Below, in pieces: positions 35,313 through 43,554 of a DNA stretch of 64,000 nt; position 1 is the stretch's first letter, and every line of letters starts with the position of its first letter. This stretch comes from Flagellimonas amphidinii. Its GTDB lineage: Bacteria; Bacteroidota; Bacteroidia; Flavobacteriales; Flavobacteriaceae. Both the position numbers and the translations under genes were made by a program. The notes below the pieces were generated by a model, which was given only the letters and a program-made list of their open reading frames with translations, was not told where the DNA came from and searched no databases. The stretch is taken from contig NZ_JABFNN010000037.1 of NCBI RefSeq assembly GCF_013090115.1, positions 62,001 to 126,000 of the forward strand, read 5' to 3'.

Positions 35313-37274
35313 ATGAGAAATCTCTATTTTCTGGTTATTATTTTTTTATCCTATTCGATTTATGGTCAAGACAACCTTTATGTGTCAAGTTACAATTGGG
35401 ATAAAACCCCTAACTACAAATTACCTGTTGACAGTGAAGAGCCGATGATGGCTTTAAAGGAAAAATACATTACAGAATTTGCCTATTCGGATAACGCATT
35501 TACTGAGCATTATCTAGAACACAAGGCATTTTGGTTAAACAGCAATGAGAAAATTGAGGCATATAATAAAATATATTTGCCTTATTCCACAAATTCTGAG
35601 CTGCTTGAAAACAAGGCAAGGGTAATTACCAAGAATGGAAAAATCATTGACTTGGACGAATCAAAAATATTGACCGCCCAAGACGAAGAAACGGGGAAGC
35701 ACTACAAATATTTTGCTTTTGAAGGAGTGGAAAAAGGTAGTGTCATTGAATACTTTTATGTAGAGAAGAAAAAACCCAGCTACAATGGAATAGCATTTCG
35801 GCTACAATCAGATTTTGATAAAAAAAATGTTGATTTTGACTTATACTCTCCATCAAACCTAGTATTTCAATTCAAAAGCTATAATGGATTGCCAGATGTT
35901 GTTAAGGACACATTGTCAAAAAATAGACTGCATTGGAAGTTAAGCTTGGAAAGTTTAGCAGGGTTGCAGAAGGAGGAACAAGCCCCTTACGCTGCTTCTC
36001 GCGGTTATTTGATTTATAAGCTTGACAAAAATCTAAAAACCAATAAAAGCGACTTATCCTCCTATGGAAAAGTTGCTCAGAATATTTATAACTATTACTA
36101 TACCGAACCAAGCAAGAAAGCAAGCTCTCAAATTCAGGAGTTTGCAGCCTCTTCATCTAAAAACAATAATGATTTAGAATCCAAAATCCGGAGTATTGAT
36201 AATTTAATCAAATCTGGTTTTATCTTATCGGAGTCTGGAGGTGAGAACCTTAAGAATCTAGAGGAAATTCTTGAAAAGAAGGTTGCAAGTTCCACTGGAA
36301 TGATAAAGCTTTATGTCGCTCTTTTGAGGCACCTTCAAATAGCTCATGAAATCGTTATAACATCTAATCGTAAAACTTTAAAATTTGATAAAGATTTTGA
36401 AGCCCACAATTTTTTGAAGGATTTCTTGATTTATTTTCCTGACCTGAAAACTTACCTTTCACCCACAGATATGCAATCCAGATATGGTTATCCACCAGCC
36501 TTTTTAACGGATAACTATGGTCTTTTCATAAAGGAGGTAAGTGTTGGGTCTTTTAAATCTGCTATAGGGAAAATAAAATATATTGAGCCATTAAGTGCTG
36601 ATAAAACCATTGATAAAATGATAATTGATGTCCAGTTCGACCAAGAGGATTTAACCTATAACTCGATAAAGTTACAGCGTTCTTTTTCGGGTTACTATGC
36701 AATGCCGTTCCATCCGTATATGAATCAGATAATTGGAGATAACAGGAGTGAAATGATGGAGGGATTGGCAAAAACCATGAATGAGAATATCGAAGTAAAA
36801 AAAATGGAATTGGTCAATGAAAGCCCAGACCTTTTTGGGATAAAGCCGATAGGGTTTATAATAGACTTAAAGTCTGATGCTTTTGTTGAAAAGGCTGGAC
36901 GAAAATACTTATTTAAACTAGGGGAACTAATAGGCCCTCAAATAGAGATGTACCAAGAGAAAAAACGTGTGCTTCCATTGGAGAATGAGCATACTAGAAG
37001 CTATTACCGAACACTTAACATTACCTTGCCTAAAGGCTACAGGGTGGTCAATCTGGATGAACTCAATATAGAAAACAAGTATGATGAGAATGGAGAAGAA
37101 CTCTTTTCGTTTACCTCATTTTATGAATTAAAGGACAATGTTTTAAGCATTACCGCAGACGAACATTATAGAACCAATATTGTTGCTCCATCGATATTTG
37201 TGAAATTTAGAAAAGTAATCAATACCGCTGCGGATTTCAATAAAATAACGTTGATATTAGAACCTGAGGGGTAA
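35313..37274 (+). CDS. DUF3857 protein with degenerate transglutaminase core
   Basis: The 653-residue protein has a signal peptide (IIFLSYSIYGQ), a DUF3857 N-terminal part (KYITEFAYSDNAFTEHYLEHKAFWLNS...) and the same overall plan as the preceding gene. At the position of the catalytic cysteine it reads KKVASSTGMIKLYVALLRHL instead of a GDCKD motif, so the enzymatic site appears lost. It is 19 bases after its neighbour. The pair may work as an active enzyme and a binding partner. Confidence 0.75.
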   Translation: MRNLYFLVIIFLSYSIYGQDNLYVSSYNWDKTPNYKLPVDSEEPMMALKEKYITEFAYSDNAFTEHYLEHKAFWLNSNEKIEAYNKIYLPYSTNSELLENKARVITKNGKIIDLDESKILTAQDEETGKHYKYFAFEGVEKGSVIEYFYVEKKKPSYNGIAFRLQSDFDKKNVDFDLYSPSNLVFQFKSYNGLPDVVKDTLSKNRLHWKLSLESLAGLQKEEQAPYAASRGYLIYKLDKNLKTNKSDLSSYGKVAQNIYNYYYTEPSKKASSQIQEFAASSSKNNNDLESKIRSIDNLIKSGFILSESGGENLKNLEEILEKKVASSTGMIKLYVALLRHLQIAHEIVITSNRKTLKFDKDFEAHNFLKDFLIYFPDLKTYLSPTDMQSRYGYPPAFLTDNYGLFIKEVSVGSFKSAIGKIKYIEPLSADKTIDKMIIDVQFDQEDLTYNSIKLQRSFSGYYAMPFHPYMNQIIGDNRSEMMEGLAKTMNENIEVKKMELVNESPDLFGIKPIGFIIDLKSDAFVEKAGRKYLFKLGELIGPQIEMYQEKKRVLPLENEHTRSYYRTLNITLPKGYRVVNLDELNIENKYDENGEELFSFTSFYELKDNVLSITADEHYRTNIVAPSIFVKFRKVINTAADFNKITLILEPEG

Positions 37275-37322
37275 CTATGAAATAATTAAAATTTAAAAAT
37301 CTTGAATTTGGTAAAACTTTAC

Positions 37323-37342
37323 AAAGTTCAAATAAACGATTT
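37323..37342 (+). repeat. Cassette repeat copy 1
   Basis: AAAGTTCAAATAAACGATTT, 3 bases before the ATG at 37346. First + strand copy; marks the left end of the array. Confidence 0.85.
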
Positions 37343-37345
37343 TAA

Positions 37346-37825
37346 ATGAGAATAAACAGTAACTTATTATTGCTATTTGCGTTTCTTTCAATTCAAATTG
37401 TTCTTGGTCAAGAGTTAAGTGAATCTGAACTTATTGGCAAGTGGGAATTCATCAATCTTCAGGATGAAAAAGGGAATGTTCTCGTAGAAATACCTATTAG
37501 AGTCTTGGGCAAAGAATCAATAGAGAAAGTAAATAGGGACAACTATATCTTTAACTCTAATATGAGCTACAAAAGTTATAATCCCTTAAATGTTTCCAAT
37601 GGTACTTGGTTCTTTGATAAAGAAAAGGAAGAAATTAATCTTGAATTGATAATATCTCCAGATAATCCGGCCTGGGAATATCTAAAGAAGATTGTAGAAA
37701 AAAGAAAAGATGGAAAATACTATCAAAAACCGGTCAAGAAGCGTATTCTATTTTTTGAAAAAGACTCAATGGTGATAGCAGATAGACTGAATTACGTTCT
37801 AATCTATAAGAGAAAGCATCTATAA
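37346..37825 (+). CDS. Secreted lipocalin-like hypothetical protein
   Basis: The 159-residue protein has a signal peptide (FAFLSIQIVLGQ) and then ELSESELIGKWEFINLQDEKGNV, the start typical of Bacteroidetes lipocalin-like domains, with NGTWFFDKEKEEINLEL and a C-terminal strand VLIYKRKH. No ligand can be inferred. It has a cassette repeat on both sides. Confidence 0.7.
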   Translation: MRINSNLLLLFAFLSIQIVLGQELSESELIGKWEFINLQDEKGNVLVEIPIRVLGKESIEKVNRDNYIFNSNMSYKSYNPLNVSNGTWFFDKEKEEINLELIISPDNPAWEYLKKIVEKRKDGKYYQKPVKKRILFFEKDSMVIADRLNYVLIYKRKHL

Positions 37826-37829
37826 ATTT

Positions 37830-37849
37830 AAAGTTCAAAAAAACGATGA
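37830..37849 (+). repeat. Cassette repeat copy 2
   Basis: AAAGTTCAAAAAAACGATGA. It begins 4 bases after the previous stop, and the next ATG (37846-37848) is inside it. Confidence 0.9.
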
Positions 37850-38199
37850 AAGCAGGATATTTGAAAATATCAATCTTAGTAATTTCAGTTATTGTACTGG
37901 GAAACGTTTCTTCAGGATTCATTAATATGTTTCAGACATATTTGTATCAAACCAATCGTGCTGAATTTGAATTTACGACTATGCCAACGAAAGGAAGAGA
38001 TATTGAGATAATGGAAATACAATTTTCCCATTTTAGGACAGCTCATCCACAGTATAGGGATTTAGTCCTGTTTAGGACATTTAAACGAAATCCCTTAAAA
38101 TTTTGGAATTGGTATTCTTACCTGACCAATGAAATGTATCAATATGAATATAAAGATGAAATTAAATCATTTTCTGGAAAAGGTAAATTTGGGATTTAA
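37846..38199 (+). CDS. Small membrane-anchored hypothetical protein
   Basis: The 117-residue protein starts with a hydrophobic segment (ISILVISVIVLGNVSS), which is a signal anchor or signal peptide. A soluble part rich in aromatic and charged residues follows (FRTFKRNPLKFWNWYSYLTNEMYQYEYKDE). I recognise no family. Its ATG is embedded in the cassette repeat. Confidence 0.6.
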   Translation: MKAGYLKISILVISVIVLGNVSSGFINMFQTYLYQTNRAEFEFTTMPTKGRDIEIMEIQFSHFRTAHPQYRDLVLFRTFKRNPLKFWNWYSYLTNEMYQYEYKDEIKSFSGKGKFGI

Positions 38200-38222
38200 C
38201 AGATAAAAATAAAGCCAAAGAA

Positions 38223-38738
38223 ATGAGAATTCTTTTTTTAATAGCATTGCTAAATTTCACCATCAAATCTTACTGTCAAGTTTTCGTGATTGATAGAGGA
38301 AGTGAAGAAATTGAAAAATTGAACACAGCAGTATCAGCACTTGCATGGATGGAAATGAACAAGCCAGATAGAATAATAGAATACCTGTCCAAAAACTCAA
38401 AAATAAATCATGCTCTTCTTCAAAAGGAGTGCAACTACATTTCAGAAAATTTTCCTTTTGATGAAGGCATCCCTGGATTCATTTCGAACAAAGAGAAAGA
38501 TTTTCTGTGGTATCAAAGAACATATTTTAGAAAATCCGAAGAAGAATTTGAATACCTTTTCCAGATTCAAATTGAATTGGTTGATGAAAATGGGGATTCA
38601 AAAATTTCAAGTATTGAATTTCGAAGGAATGTCAATATTGAGAATATAGATGGAGATGCAAGCAAATTGGAAAGAAAAGATAGTAGCTTTATCCCTCCAC
38701 CTCCCGCTCCCGCCGGACTTCCGATAAAACATGAGTAA
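38223..38738 (+). CDS. Secreted hypothetical protein with proline-rich end
   Basis: A signal peptide (LIALLNFTIKSYCQ) leads a 171-residue protein with a helical middle and the C-terminal PPPPAPAGLPIKHE. No family is recognised. It is 23 bases after the preceding gene, without a recognisable cassette repeat in that gap, so the two genes may share one cassette. Confidence 0.6.
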   Translation: MRILFLIALLNFTIKSYCQVFVIDRGSEEIEKLNTAVSALAWMEMNKPDRIIEYLSKNSKINHALLQKECNYISENFPFDEGIPGFISNKEKDFLWYQRTYFRKSEEEFEYLFQIQIELVDENGDSKISSIEFRRNVNIENIDGDASKLERKDSSFIPPPPAPAGLPIKHE

Positions 38739-38742
38739 AATA

Positions 38743-38762
38743 GAAGTTCAGAAAAACGATTC
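38743..38762 (+). repeat. Cassette repeat copy 3
   Basis: GAAGTTCAGAAAAACGATTC, 4 bases before the chosen ATG at 38767 and 4 bases after the previous stop. Confidence 0.8.
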
Positions 38763-38766
38763 ACAT

Positions 38767-39054
38767 ATGAAGAGTCAAATAGTCAACGAAATTGCCAGCA
38801 TTCTAAATGGAAAATTTACAAAAAACGAGACTGTTTTGCTTCATGAAGTGATATGGACAATCGATGCTAAACATCATTTGATTGCTAGTTTAAATGAACT
38901 TAATTCTGCCATCAAGTTGGTTGGTGGCGCACAAAAGAGTTACCGAAATATGGACGTCAAGTTGAGCCGGTCAAACGAAAACAATTCAGACTATTTGATA
39001 GAGGAAGACATTAAGAAAGCCATGATAATGTACGATCAATATTTAAATCAATAA
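38767..39054 (+). CDS. Small helical hypothetical protein (95 aa)
   Basis: The frame is open from an ATG at 38731, but that start overlaps the previous gene and the cassette repeat lies between. The ATG at 38767 (MKSQIVNEIASILNGKF) fits the spacing seen in the other cassettes. The protein is cytoplasmic by sequence and mostly helical. No family is recognised. Confidence 0.55.
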   Translation: MKSQIVNEIASILNGKFTKNETVLLHEVIWTIDAKHHLIASLNELNSAIKLVGGAQKSYRNMDVKLSRSNENNSDYLIEEDIKKAMIMYDQYLNQ

Positions 39055-39072
39055 AGTTCAAATAAACGATTA
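39053..39072 (+). repeat. Cassette repeat copy 4
   Basis: AAAGTTCAAATAAACGATTA. Its first two bases are part of the preceding TAA stop; the next ATG is at 39090. Confidence 0.85.
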
Positions 39073-39089
39073 TTGATATTGCATACAAT

Positions 39090-39599
39090 ATGGACACTTC
39101 GGATATCATTGCATTAATTGCCGCAATAACAGCTGTGGTAGGCGTAGTAATCGCTTGGTTAGAATATTCAAAAAGAAAAGAAAAGTCAGATAGAAGTTTT
39201 TCCTTAAAGAAAACGAGTAATTCTGGCAATATTACAGCCATTGGTGGAGATAATTCCGGAAGCATAACCAATACGGTAATAAATAATAATGACCTTTCTA
39301 AAGTTGACTATATGGAAGAAGATAAACGAAATGAATGGATGGTGTATGAGGTGGCTTTTTTATGGCATGATTATGAGCCACCAGGGATTGAAGCTCATTT
39401 TGTTAAAATGACTAGGAAAATTGAAGAGACCAAGAACATGCTACACCAAGAAATTGGAAAAGGAGAATTAACTATGAGTAAAGAGTATATTGTACCTAAT
39501 GTGGGAGTTACACGCTATTTAACTAGAAATGCCTTAATTGATTATTGTGTAAGGAAAGAGTATAAACCGAAGTTCCTTTTTCCAAATGAAAGGAACTAA
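39090..39599 (+). CDS. Hypothetical protein with N-terminal membrane helix
   Basis: The 169-residue protein has one N-terminal transmembrane segment (IIALIAAITAVVGVVIAWLEY) and a charged linker. A GNITAIGGDNSGSITNTVINNN stretch follows that resembles short beta-helical repeats seen in phage and contact-system membrane proteins, then a soluble helical part. Its function is unknown. Confidence 0.6.
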   Translation: MDTSDIIALIAAITAVVGVVIAWLEYSKRKEKSDRSFSLKKTSNSGNITAIGGDNSGSITNTVINNNDLSKVDYMEEDKRNEWMVYEVAFLWHDYEPPGIEAHFVKMTRKIEETKNMLHQEIGKGELTMSKEYIVPNVGVTRYLTRNALIDYCVRKEYKPKFLFPNERN

Positions 39600-39618
39600 T
39601 TTAAGCTTGAACAGAATA

Positions 39619-39638
39619 AAAGTTCAGAAAAACGATTG
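39619..39638 (+). repeat. Cassette repeat copy 5
   Basis: AAAGTTCAGAAAAACGATTG, 5 bases before a 43-codon reading frame. Confidence 0.85.
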
Positions 39639-39643
39639 AAACC

Positions 39644-39775
39644 ATGGAAATTCAAAGCGAAATAACAGCAATTTTAACTTCGATAATTTTATTATTTGTT
39701 GCTATAGTCTCTATTCTGCTGTATAGGTATTTTAAGCCTAAAAAGATAATCAAGAGCAAAAATCGAAAACCTTGA
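39644..39775 (+). CDS. Tiny single-pass membrane protein (43 aa)
   Basis: The ATG at 39644 opens MEIQSEITAILTSIILLFVA, which continues as a hydrophobic helix to LLYRYF and ends in a strongly basic tail (KPKKIIKSKNRKP). It follows the positive-inside rule. It carries the cassette repeat directly upstream and fills a gap otherwise without a gene, so I accept it despite its size. Confidence 0.55.
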   Translation: MEIQSEITAILTSIILLFVAIVSILLYRYFKPKKIIKSKNRKP

Positions 39776-39810
39776 CAACTTTGTGTTCAATGGAGACTGA
39801 TCTAGTTTCT

Positions 39811-39830
39811 TAAGTTCAAATAAACCATAC
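39811..39830 (+). repeat. Cassette repeat copy 6
   Basis: TAAGTTCAAATAAACCATAC, two changes from consensus. It lies 24 bases before a GTG start. Confidence 0.7.
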
Positions 39831-39854
39831 AAGTTTTAATCCAACCAATAAAAA

Positions 39855-40556
39855 GTGAGCATATTCTCTTATCATTTGGCCGAGATTACCTTTTTTGAAG
39901 CGATAGGTGGAATATTCTCTAGTCCTATTTCCAAAAATACCAAAGGACTGATTCACTCTGAATATATGACCGTGATGACCTTGGGTTCCCCAATCATTTC
40001 CATCTCCAGAGTTTTAATAGGACAAGTAGCGGTTTTTGCACAATGGGAAAATGAAATTGCACTTCAAAACTATTTGGAACAAACCAGTTTTGGAAAAATC
40101 TTGGCAAAAGGTTGGCATGTACGATTGACTTTTATAAGGGAATGGGGAAAATTCAGTGGATTCCAAATCCCACATCACAAAGATAAATTGGAAAGCCCAA
40201 ATTCTCCCGTGGTTGCAGTGACCATAGCAAGAATGAAGCCTTTTTCCGTACCACGATTTATTCATTGGGGAAGGCCCGTGGAAAAACTGGTAAGAGACCA
40301 TCCAGGAACTACACTTTCCTTAGCATCAGTGAAGTTTCCAAATACGGTCTCTACTTTTTCAATTTGGAAAACGGAGAAAGAAATGACCGACATGGTTCAT
40401 GGACATAGTGCCGTGGAAAAACCAAAAAGACACAATGCTGCAATGAAAGAAAGAGAACGAAAAGACTTTCACTTTGAATTCACGACACTAAGGTTTAAAC
40501 CTATTGCCGAATTTGGTACTTGGAAGGGCCAATCGAATTATATTCCCAAAACTTAA
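39855..40556 (+). CDS. Spheroidene-monooxygenase-like (CrtA-like) protein
   Basis: The 233-residue protein resembles the CrtA-like family: YMTVMTLGSPIISISRVLIGQVAVFAQWENEIALQNYLE, KGWHVRLTFIREWGKFSGFQIP, VAVTIARMKPFSVPRFIHWGRPVEKLVRDHPG. CrtA itself is a heme-dependent carotenoid oxygenase; members outside carotenoid clusters have no known role. The start is GTG at 39855. It is the first of three closely spaced genes between two cassette repeats. Confidence 0.7.
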   Translation: MSIFSYHLAEITFFEAIGGIFSSPISKNTKGLIHSEYMTVMTLGSPIISISRVLIGQVAVFAQWENEIALQNYLEQTSFGKILAKGWHVRLTFIREWGKFSGFQIPHHKDKLESPNSPVVAVTIARMKPFSVPRFIHWGRPVEKLVRDHPGTTLSLASVKFPNTVSTFSIWKTEKEMTDMVHGHSAVEKPKRHNAAMKERERKDFHFEFTTLRFKPIAEFGTWKGQSNYIPKT

Positions 40557-40571
40557 AGAATTTTAGGGTAA

Positions 40572-41444
40572 ATGGGAACACCGCATAAAAAACAAACTTT
40601 TCAAGATTGGATCACACAGCAATGGGTTATTCTTTGTGGCCATAGAATTGACAGAATAAATCACCAATGGCTACTCGGCCCTTTTGGGGGAACAAATGGT
40701 ATTGGTCACAAATTTATCAGTCAATTAGCGGAAAGTGAAAATTTGGTTGTTGATGACCAAACAGAAGCAAAGGGATTGATTCAATCAATACACCAACTAA
40801 ATTTACCTGAAAACGAATTGGCAGCCCTGTCCCAAAGTGTAATTGATTTTTATGAAAACACATCCAATTATGACCTTCAATTAAAAGTCAAGTGGAATCC
40901 GTTCTTCAAAATTTTTGGTGTTCTATTGAGAATAATTTTCAGTAAAAGAATAGAGCAATTAAATGTTCCTATTCAAAACATTGCGGATTCTAAAGGATTG
41001 AAAAGCGAAATAATCCATTTACTCGATCAAAAAACGAATAAACTAAAGCGGACAATCTGGCTCAGATCATTTAAGGCAACTGGGCAAGTAGTATATTCAG
41101 GAGTATATGAAACTTGTACCCTCCCTTCGGGTCAGGCGTGTATAAAAGCAATTTTTCCTTTACCAAATGGAAGTGCAACAGTCATTTTAACTCCTAGAGT
41201 CGGTGAGAAAGGTGACCTAATCTTGGAGTCAACGGGACAAAAAATTGGCGATAGTGGATTTTACTTTTTGTTAGAAGACTCAAAAGGAGAACTATGGGCA
41301 AAATTCATCAAATCATTTAAAGATAAACTGGTAGTAACTGGCGAGAATGGAAAAATAACTGCCATACAAACGCTAACTTTATGGAATTTAAGGGTTTTGC
41401 GTTTTGAGTATAGTATAGAGAGTATTAGGCCCAAGGAAATCTAA
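40572..41444 (+). CDS. Hypothetical protein (290 aa)
   Basis: No signal peptide is seen. Residues 105-120 (NPFFKIFGVLLRIIFSK) are hydrophobic with flanking basic residues and may touch the membrane. The C-terminal half is beta-rich (SGVYETCTLPSGQACIKAIFPLPNGSATVILTP). I recognise no family. It lies 15 bases after the CrtA-like gene and 13 before the SRPBCC gene with no repeat in between, so the three likely form one unit. Confidence 0.65.
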   Translation: MGTPHKKQTFQDWITQQWVILCGHRIDRINHQWLLGPFGGTNGIGHKFISQLAESENLVVDDQTEAKGLIQSIHQLNLPENELAALSQSVIDFYENTSNYDLQLKVKWNPFFKIFGVLLRIIFSKRIEQLNVPIQNIADSKGLKSEIIHLLDQKTNKLKRTIWLRSFKATGQVVYSGVYETCTLPSGQACIKAIFPLPNGSATVILTPRVGEKGDLILESTGQKIGDSGFYFLLEDSKGELWAKFIKSFKDKLVVTGENGKITAIQTLTLWNLRVLRFEYSIESIRPKEI

Positions 41445-41457
41445 ACTTAAATGAACA

Positions 41458-41934
41458 ATGCCGAAGATTGAATTGAAAACTGAAATCAAAGCCGAGAAAG
41501 AAATCGTTTTTGATTTATCCAGAAGTATTGATTTGCATAAAATTTCGACCGAACAGACAAAAGAAGAAGCAATAAAAGGCAAAACTTCCGGTCTCATTGG
41601 CAAGGGTGAATGGGTGACGTGGCGAGCTAAACATTTTGGATTCTACCAAACCCTGACTTCAAAAATTGTCGAATTTGAAAGACCCGAATACTTTGTAGAT
41701 GAAATGGAGAAAGGTGCCTTTAAAAGTTTTAGGCATCAGCATTATTTTAAAAAGTCTGATTACGGCACCTTAATGATTGATTATTTTGAATATAAGTCAC
41801 CACTTGGATTATTGGGAAACCTTGCCGATAGTTTGTTTTTGGAAAAATATATGAAGACATTACTTAAAAAACGCAATCAAACGATAAAAGAGTTTGCTGA
41901 ATCAGGAATGTGGAAGGAAGTACTGAAGAAATAA
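41458..41934 (+). CDS. SRPBCC-fold (START/polyketide-cyclase-like) protein
   Basis: The 158-residue protein shows the SRPBCC plan: IELKTEIKAEKEIVFDLSRSIDLH, GEWVTWRAKHFGFYQTLTSKIVEFERPEYFVDEMEKGAFKSFRHQHYFKK, then a long C-terminal helix (LKKRNQTIKEFAESG). The fold binds hydrophobic ligands. With the CrtA-like neighbour it could handle an isoprenoid or similar lipid, which is inference. Confidence 0.8.
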   Translation: MPKIELKTEIKAEKEIVFDLSRSIDLHKISTEQTKEEAIKGKTSGLIGKGEWVTWRAKHFGFYQTLTSKIVEFERPEYFVDEMEKGAFKSFRHQHYFKKSDYGTLMIDYFEYKSPLGLLGNLADSLFLEKYMKTLLKKRNQTIKEFAESGMWKEVLKK

Positions 41935-41953
41935 AAGTTCAAACAAACGATGA
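41934..41953 (+). repeat. Cassette repeat copy 7
   Basis: AAAGTTCAAACAAACGATGA. It overlaps the preceding TAA by one base and contains the next ATG (41950-41952), so the repeat is the whole intergenic region. Confidence 0.9.
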
Positions 41954-42291
41954 TTCAAGAAATATTGATTTTACAGGCTATACCAAGGATTGAAATTGTT
42001 TTTTATGAACAAGAATTGGAGGTGTTAAATTCTGGAACGCCTGTAATTGAAAAGACAAAATTCTCCCATATCACGAGCGCCAGATTTATTAAAGGCCGCA
42101 TACCTTGGTTCACTGGAATGATCACATCGGTAATTGATTTAATTTCTGGTCATGGTGTTGGTCACTGGAAAAGAGGTAAAGGAAAACTGGTATTACAAAC
42201 TAAAACCCACACCCATACCATTGAACTTGAAAATTATGATAGGGAACAAGCCCCACGGGCAGAAACAATAATAAGCCAAAAGTCTAAATAA
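41950..42291 (+). CDS. Hypothetical protein (113 aa)
   Basis: A small cytoplasmic, beta-rich protein (IEIVFYEQELEVLNSG, KTKFSHITSARFIKGRIPWF, KGKLVLQTKTHTHTIELENYD). A short hydrophobic stretch WFTGMITSVIDLISG is in the middle. The pattern resembles a PH-like small domain, but I cannot assign it. Confidence 0.6.
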   Translation: MIQEILILQAIPRIEIVFYEQELEVLNSGTPVIEKTKFSHITSARFIKGRIPWFTGMITSVIDLISGHGVGHWKRGKGKLVLQTKTHTHTIELENYDREQAPRAETIISQKSK

Positions 42292-42314
42292 AGGATAAGA
42301 GCAAGGTGCAAATA

Positions 42315-42334
42315 CTAGTTGCAAAAAACGATAA
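42315..42334 (+). repeat. Diverged cassette repeat copy 8
   Basis: CTAGTTGCAAAAAACGATAA keeps AGTT and AAAAAACGAT. It lies 7 bases before the ATG at 42342. Confidence 0.6.
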
Positions 42335-42341
42335 AATTAGA

Positions 42342-43496
42342 ATGAAAGTAAATCTCTTAATTTCAATATTGACCTTATGTTCATTCATTGGGTTTGGTCA
42401 AAATGAAGGCAAAAATGTCCTTTACATTGTGGACTCCATTCCTGTTATCGAGGAGCCAAAAGAGGGGTTTGGAACCTTGTCCCAAGATGAGATAGAAAGA
42501 ATAGATGTTGTTAAGGACAAAAGCATTATAGACTCAACCGGGTTCAAAAATTTGGATGAGATAATCTTCGTGTTCACAAAGTCCTACGCTCAAAGACCTG
42601 ATAGCCTCTTGGCCATACCATCCACCAAGTTGATGACCCAAAAAAATGGAACCTGGTTCTATAAGGACGAAGTTGTTCCATATTCAGGGCCTTTCATTGA
42701 CTATTACCTAAACGGCAAAAAGCAGGGAGAAGGAATTTTATTTAATGGCCGACTGAAAGGCAGGCGATTAATGTACCATTTGAATGGAAATGTCTCAGAT
42801 GAAATCGAATATGAGAATGGAATTAGTGATGGAATTGAAAAGCGGTTTTATGAAGACGGAACCCTCATGCAAAAGGGAGAATTTCGAGATGGAAAGGAGA
42901 TTGGAATATGGGAAATGTATCATCCTAATGGAAAACTAAAACAACGTTCAACATTTGTTAACGGTAAAATGGATGGAGAATCCATTTCATATTATTCCAC
43001 TGGAGAACTCAAAGGTAAAAACCACTATAAAAATGGGGTGTACCAGAAAGAAAAAGTAGATGGCAAGATATTAGAGTTGTATAATCAGGCACAATCCTAC
43101 TACAAACAAGGCAATTTTAAATCTGCAATAAAAAAATATACAAAGTGCATAGAGCTGAATGGGAATTGGGCGGATGGATATTTTGCCAGGGCAACGGCGA
43201 AACTAAACAATTTTGAATTTAACGAAGCGATAAAGGATTTCAATAAGACCCTTGAAATTGAGCCTTATTTTACAAACGCATATTCAAATCGTGCCTTTGC
43301 AATAATTCGTAAGTATGAATTTGCCGATAGCAGGACTCTTTCAAAAAATAAAGATGTTCAAATCATTGCATCTAAAGAAGCCAAAATCCCAGAGTCGGAG
43401 CTACAAAAAGTATGTGAAGATTTGAACAAAGCTGTTGCTTTGGGAGATAAAAGTTGGATGGTTTTGGATGCTGTAAAAAAGTATTGCAATAAATAG
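42342..43496 (+). CDS. Secreted MORN-repeat and TPR protein with plug-like motif
   Basis: I chose the ATG at 42342 (signal peptide ending CSFIGFGQ; 384 residues) because the repeat lies upstream of it and after the alternative GTG at 42306. After the signal, GFGTLSQDEIERIDVVKDKSII resembles the short plug-type segment of TonB-dependent receptors. About six MORN_2 repeats follow (YYLNGKKQGEGILFNGRLKGRRLMYHLNG...) and then two TPR units (AQSYYKQGNFKSAIKKYTKCIELNGNW). It is a smaller relative of the 1099-residue protein at 30067. Confidence 0.75.
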   Translation: MKVNLLISILTLCSFIGFGQNEGKNVLYIVDSIPVIEEPKEGFGTLSQDEIERIDVVKDKSIIDSTGFKNLDEIIFVFTKSYAQRPDSLLAIPSTKLMTQKNGTWFYKDEVVPYSGPFIDYYLNGKKQGEGILFNGRLKGRRLMYHLNGNVSDEIEYENGISDGIEKRFYEDGTLMQKGEFRDGKEIGIWEMYHPNGKLKQRSTFVNGKMDGESISYYSTGELKGKNHYKNGVYQKEKVDGKILELYNQAQSYYKQGNFKSAIKKYTKCIELNGNWADGYFARATAKLNNFEFNEAIKDFNKTLEIEPYFTNAYSNRAFAIIRKYEFADSRTLSKNKDVQIIASKEAKIPESELQKVCEDLNKAVALGDKSWMVLDAVKKYCNK

Positions 43497-43527
43497 AATT
43501 TGAGAGAATTAATAATACTGACTTTGG

Positions 43528-43547
43528 AAAGTTCAAATAAACGTAAA
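43528..43547 (+). repeat. Cassette repeat copy 9
   Basis: AAAGTTCAAATAAACGTAAA; the last bases differ. It lies 7 bases before the TTG start at 43555. Confidence 0.75.
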
Positions 43548-43554
43548 GACAATT

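Noticed and set aside
38200..38222. A repeat copy before the gene at 38223
   Set aside because: The A-rich gap has no GTTC or CGAT element; the resemblance is only base composition.
38731..38766. Upstream ATG of the 95-aa gene
   Set aside because: It overlaps the previous gene and would translate across the cassette repeat; the ATG at 38767 has the usual distance to the repeat.
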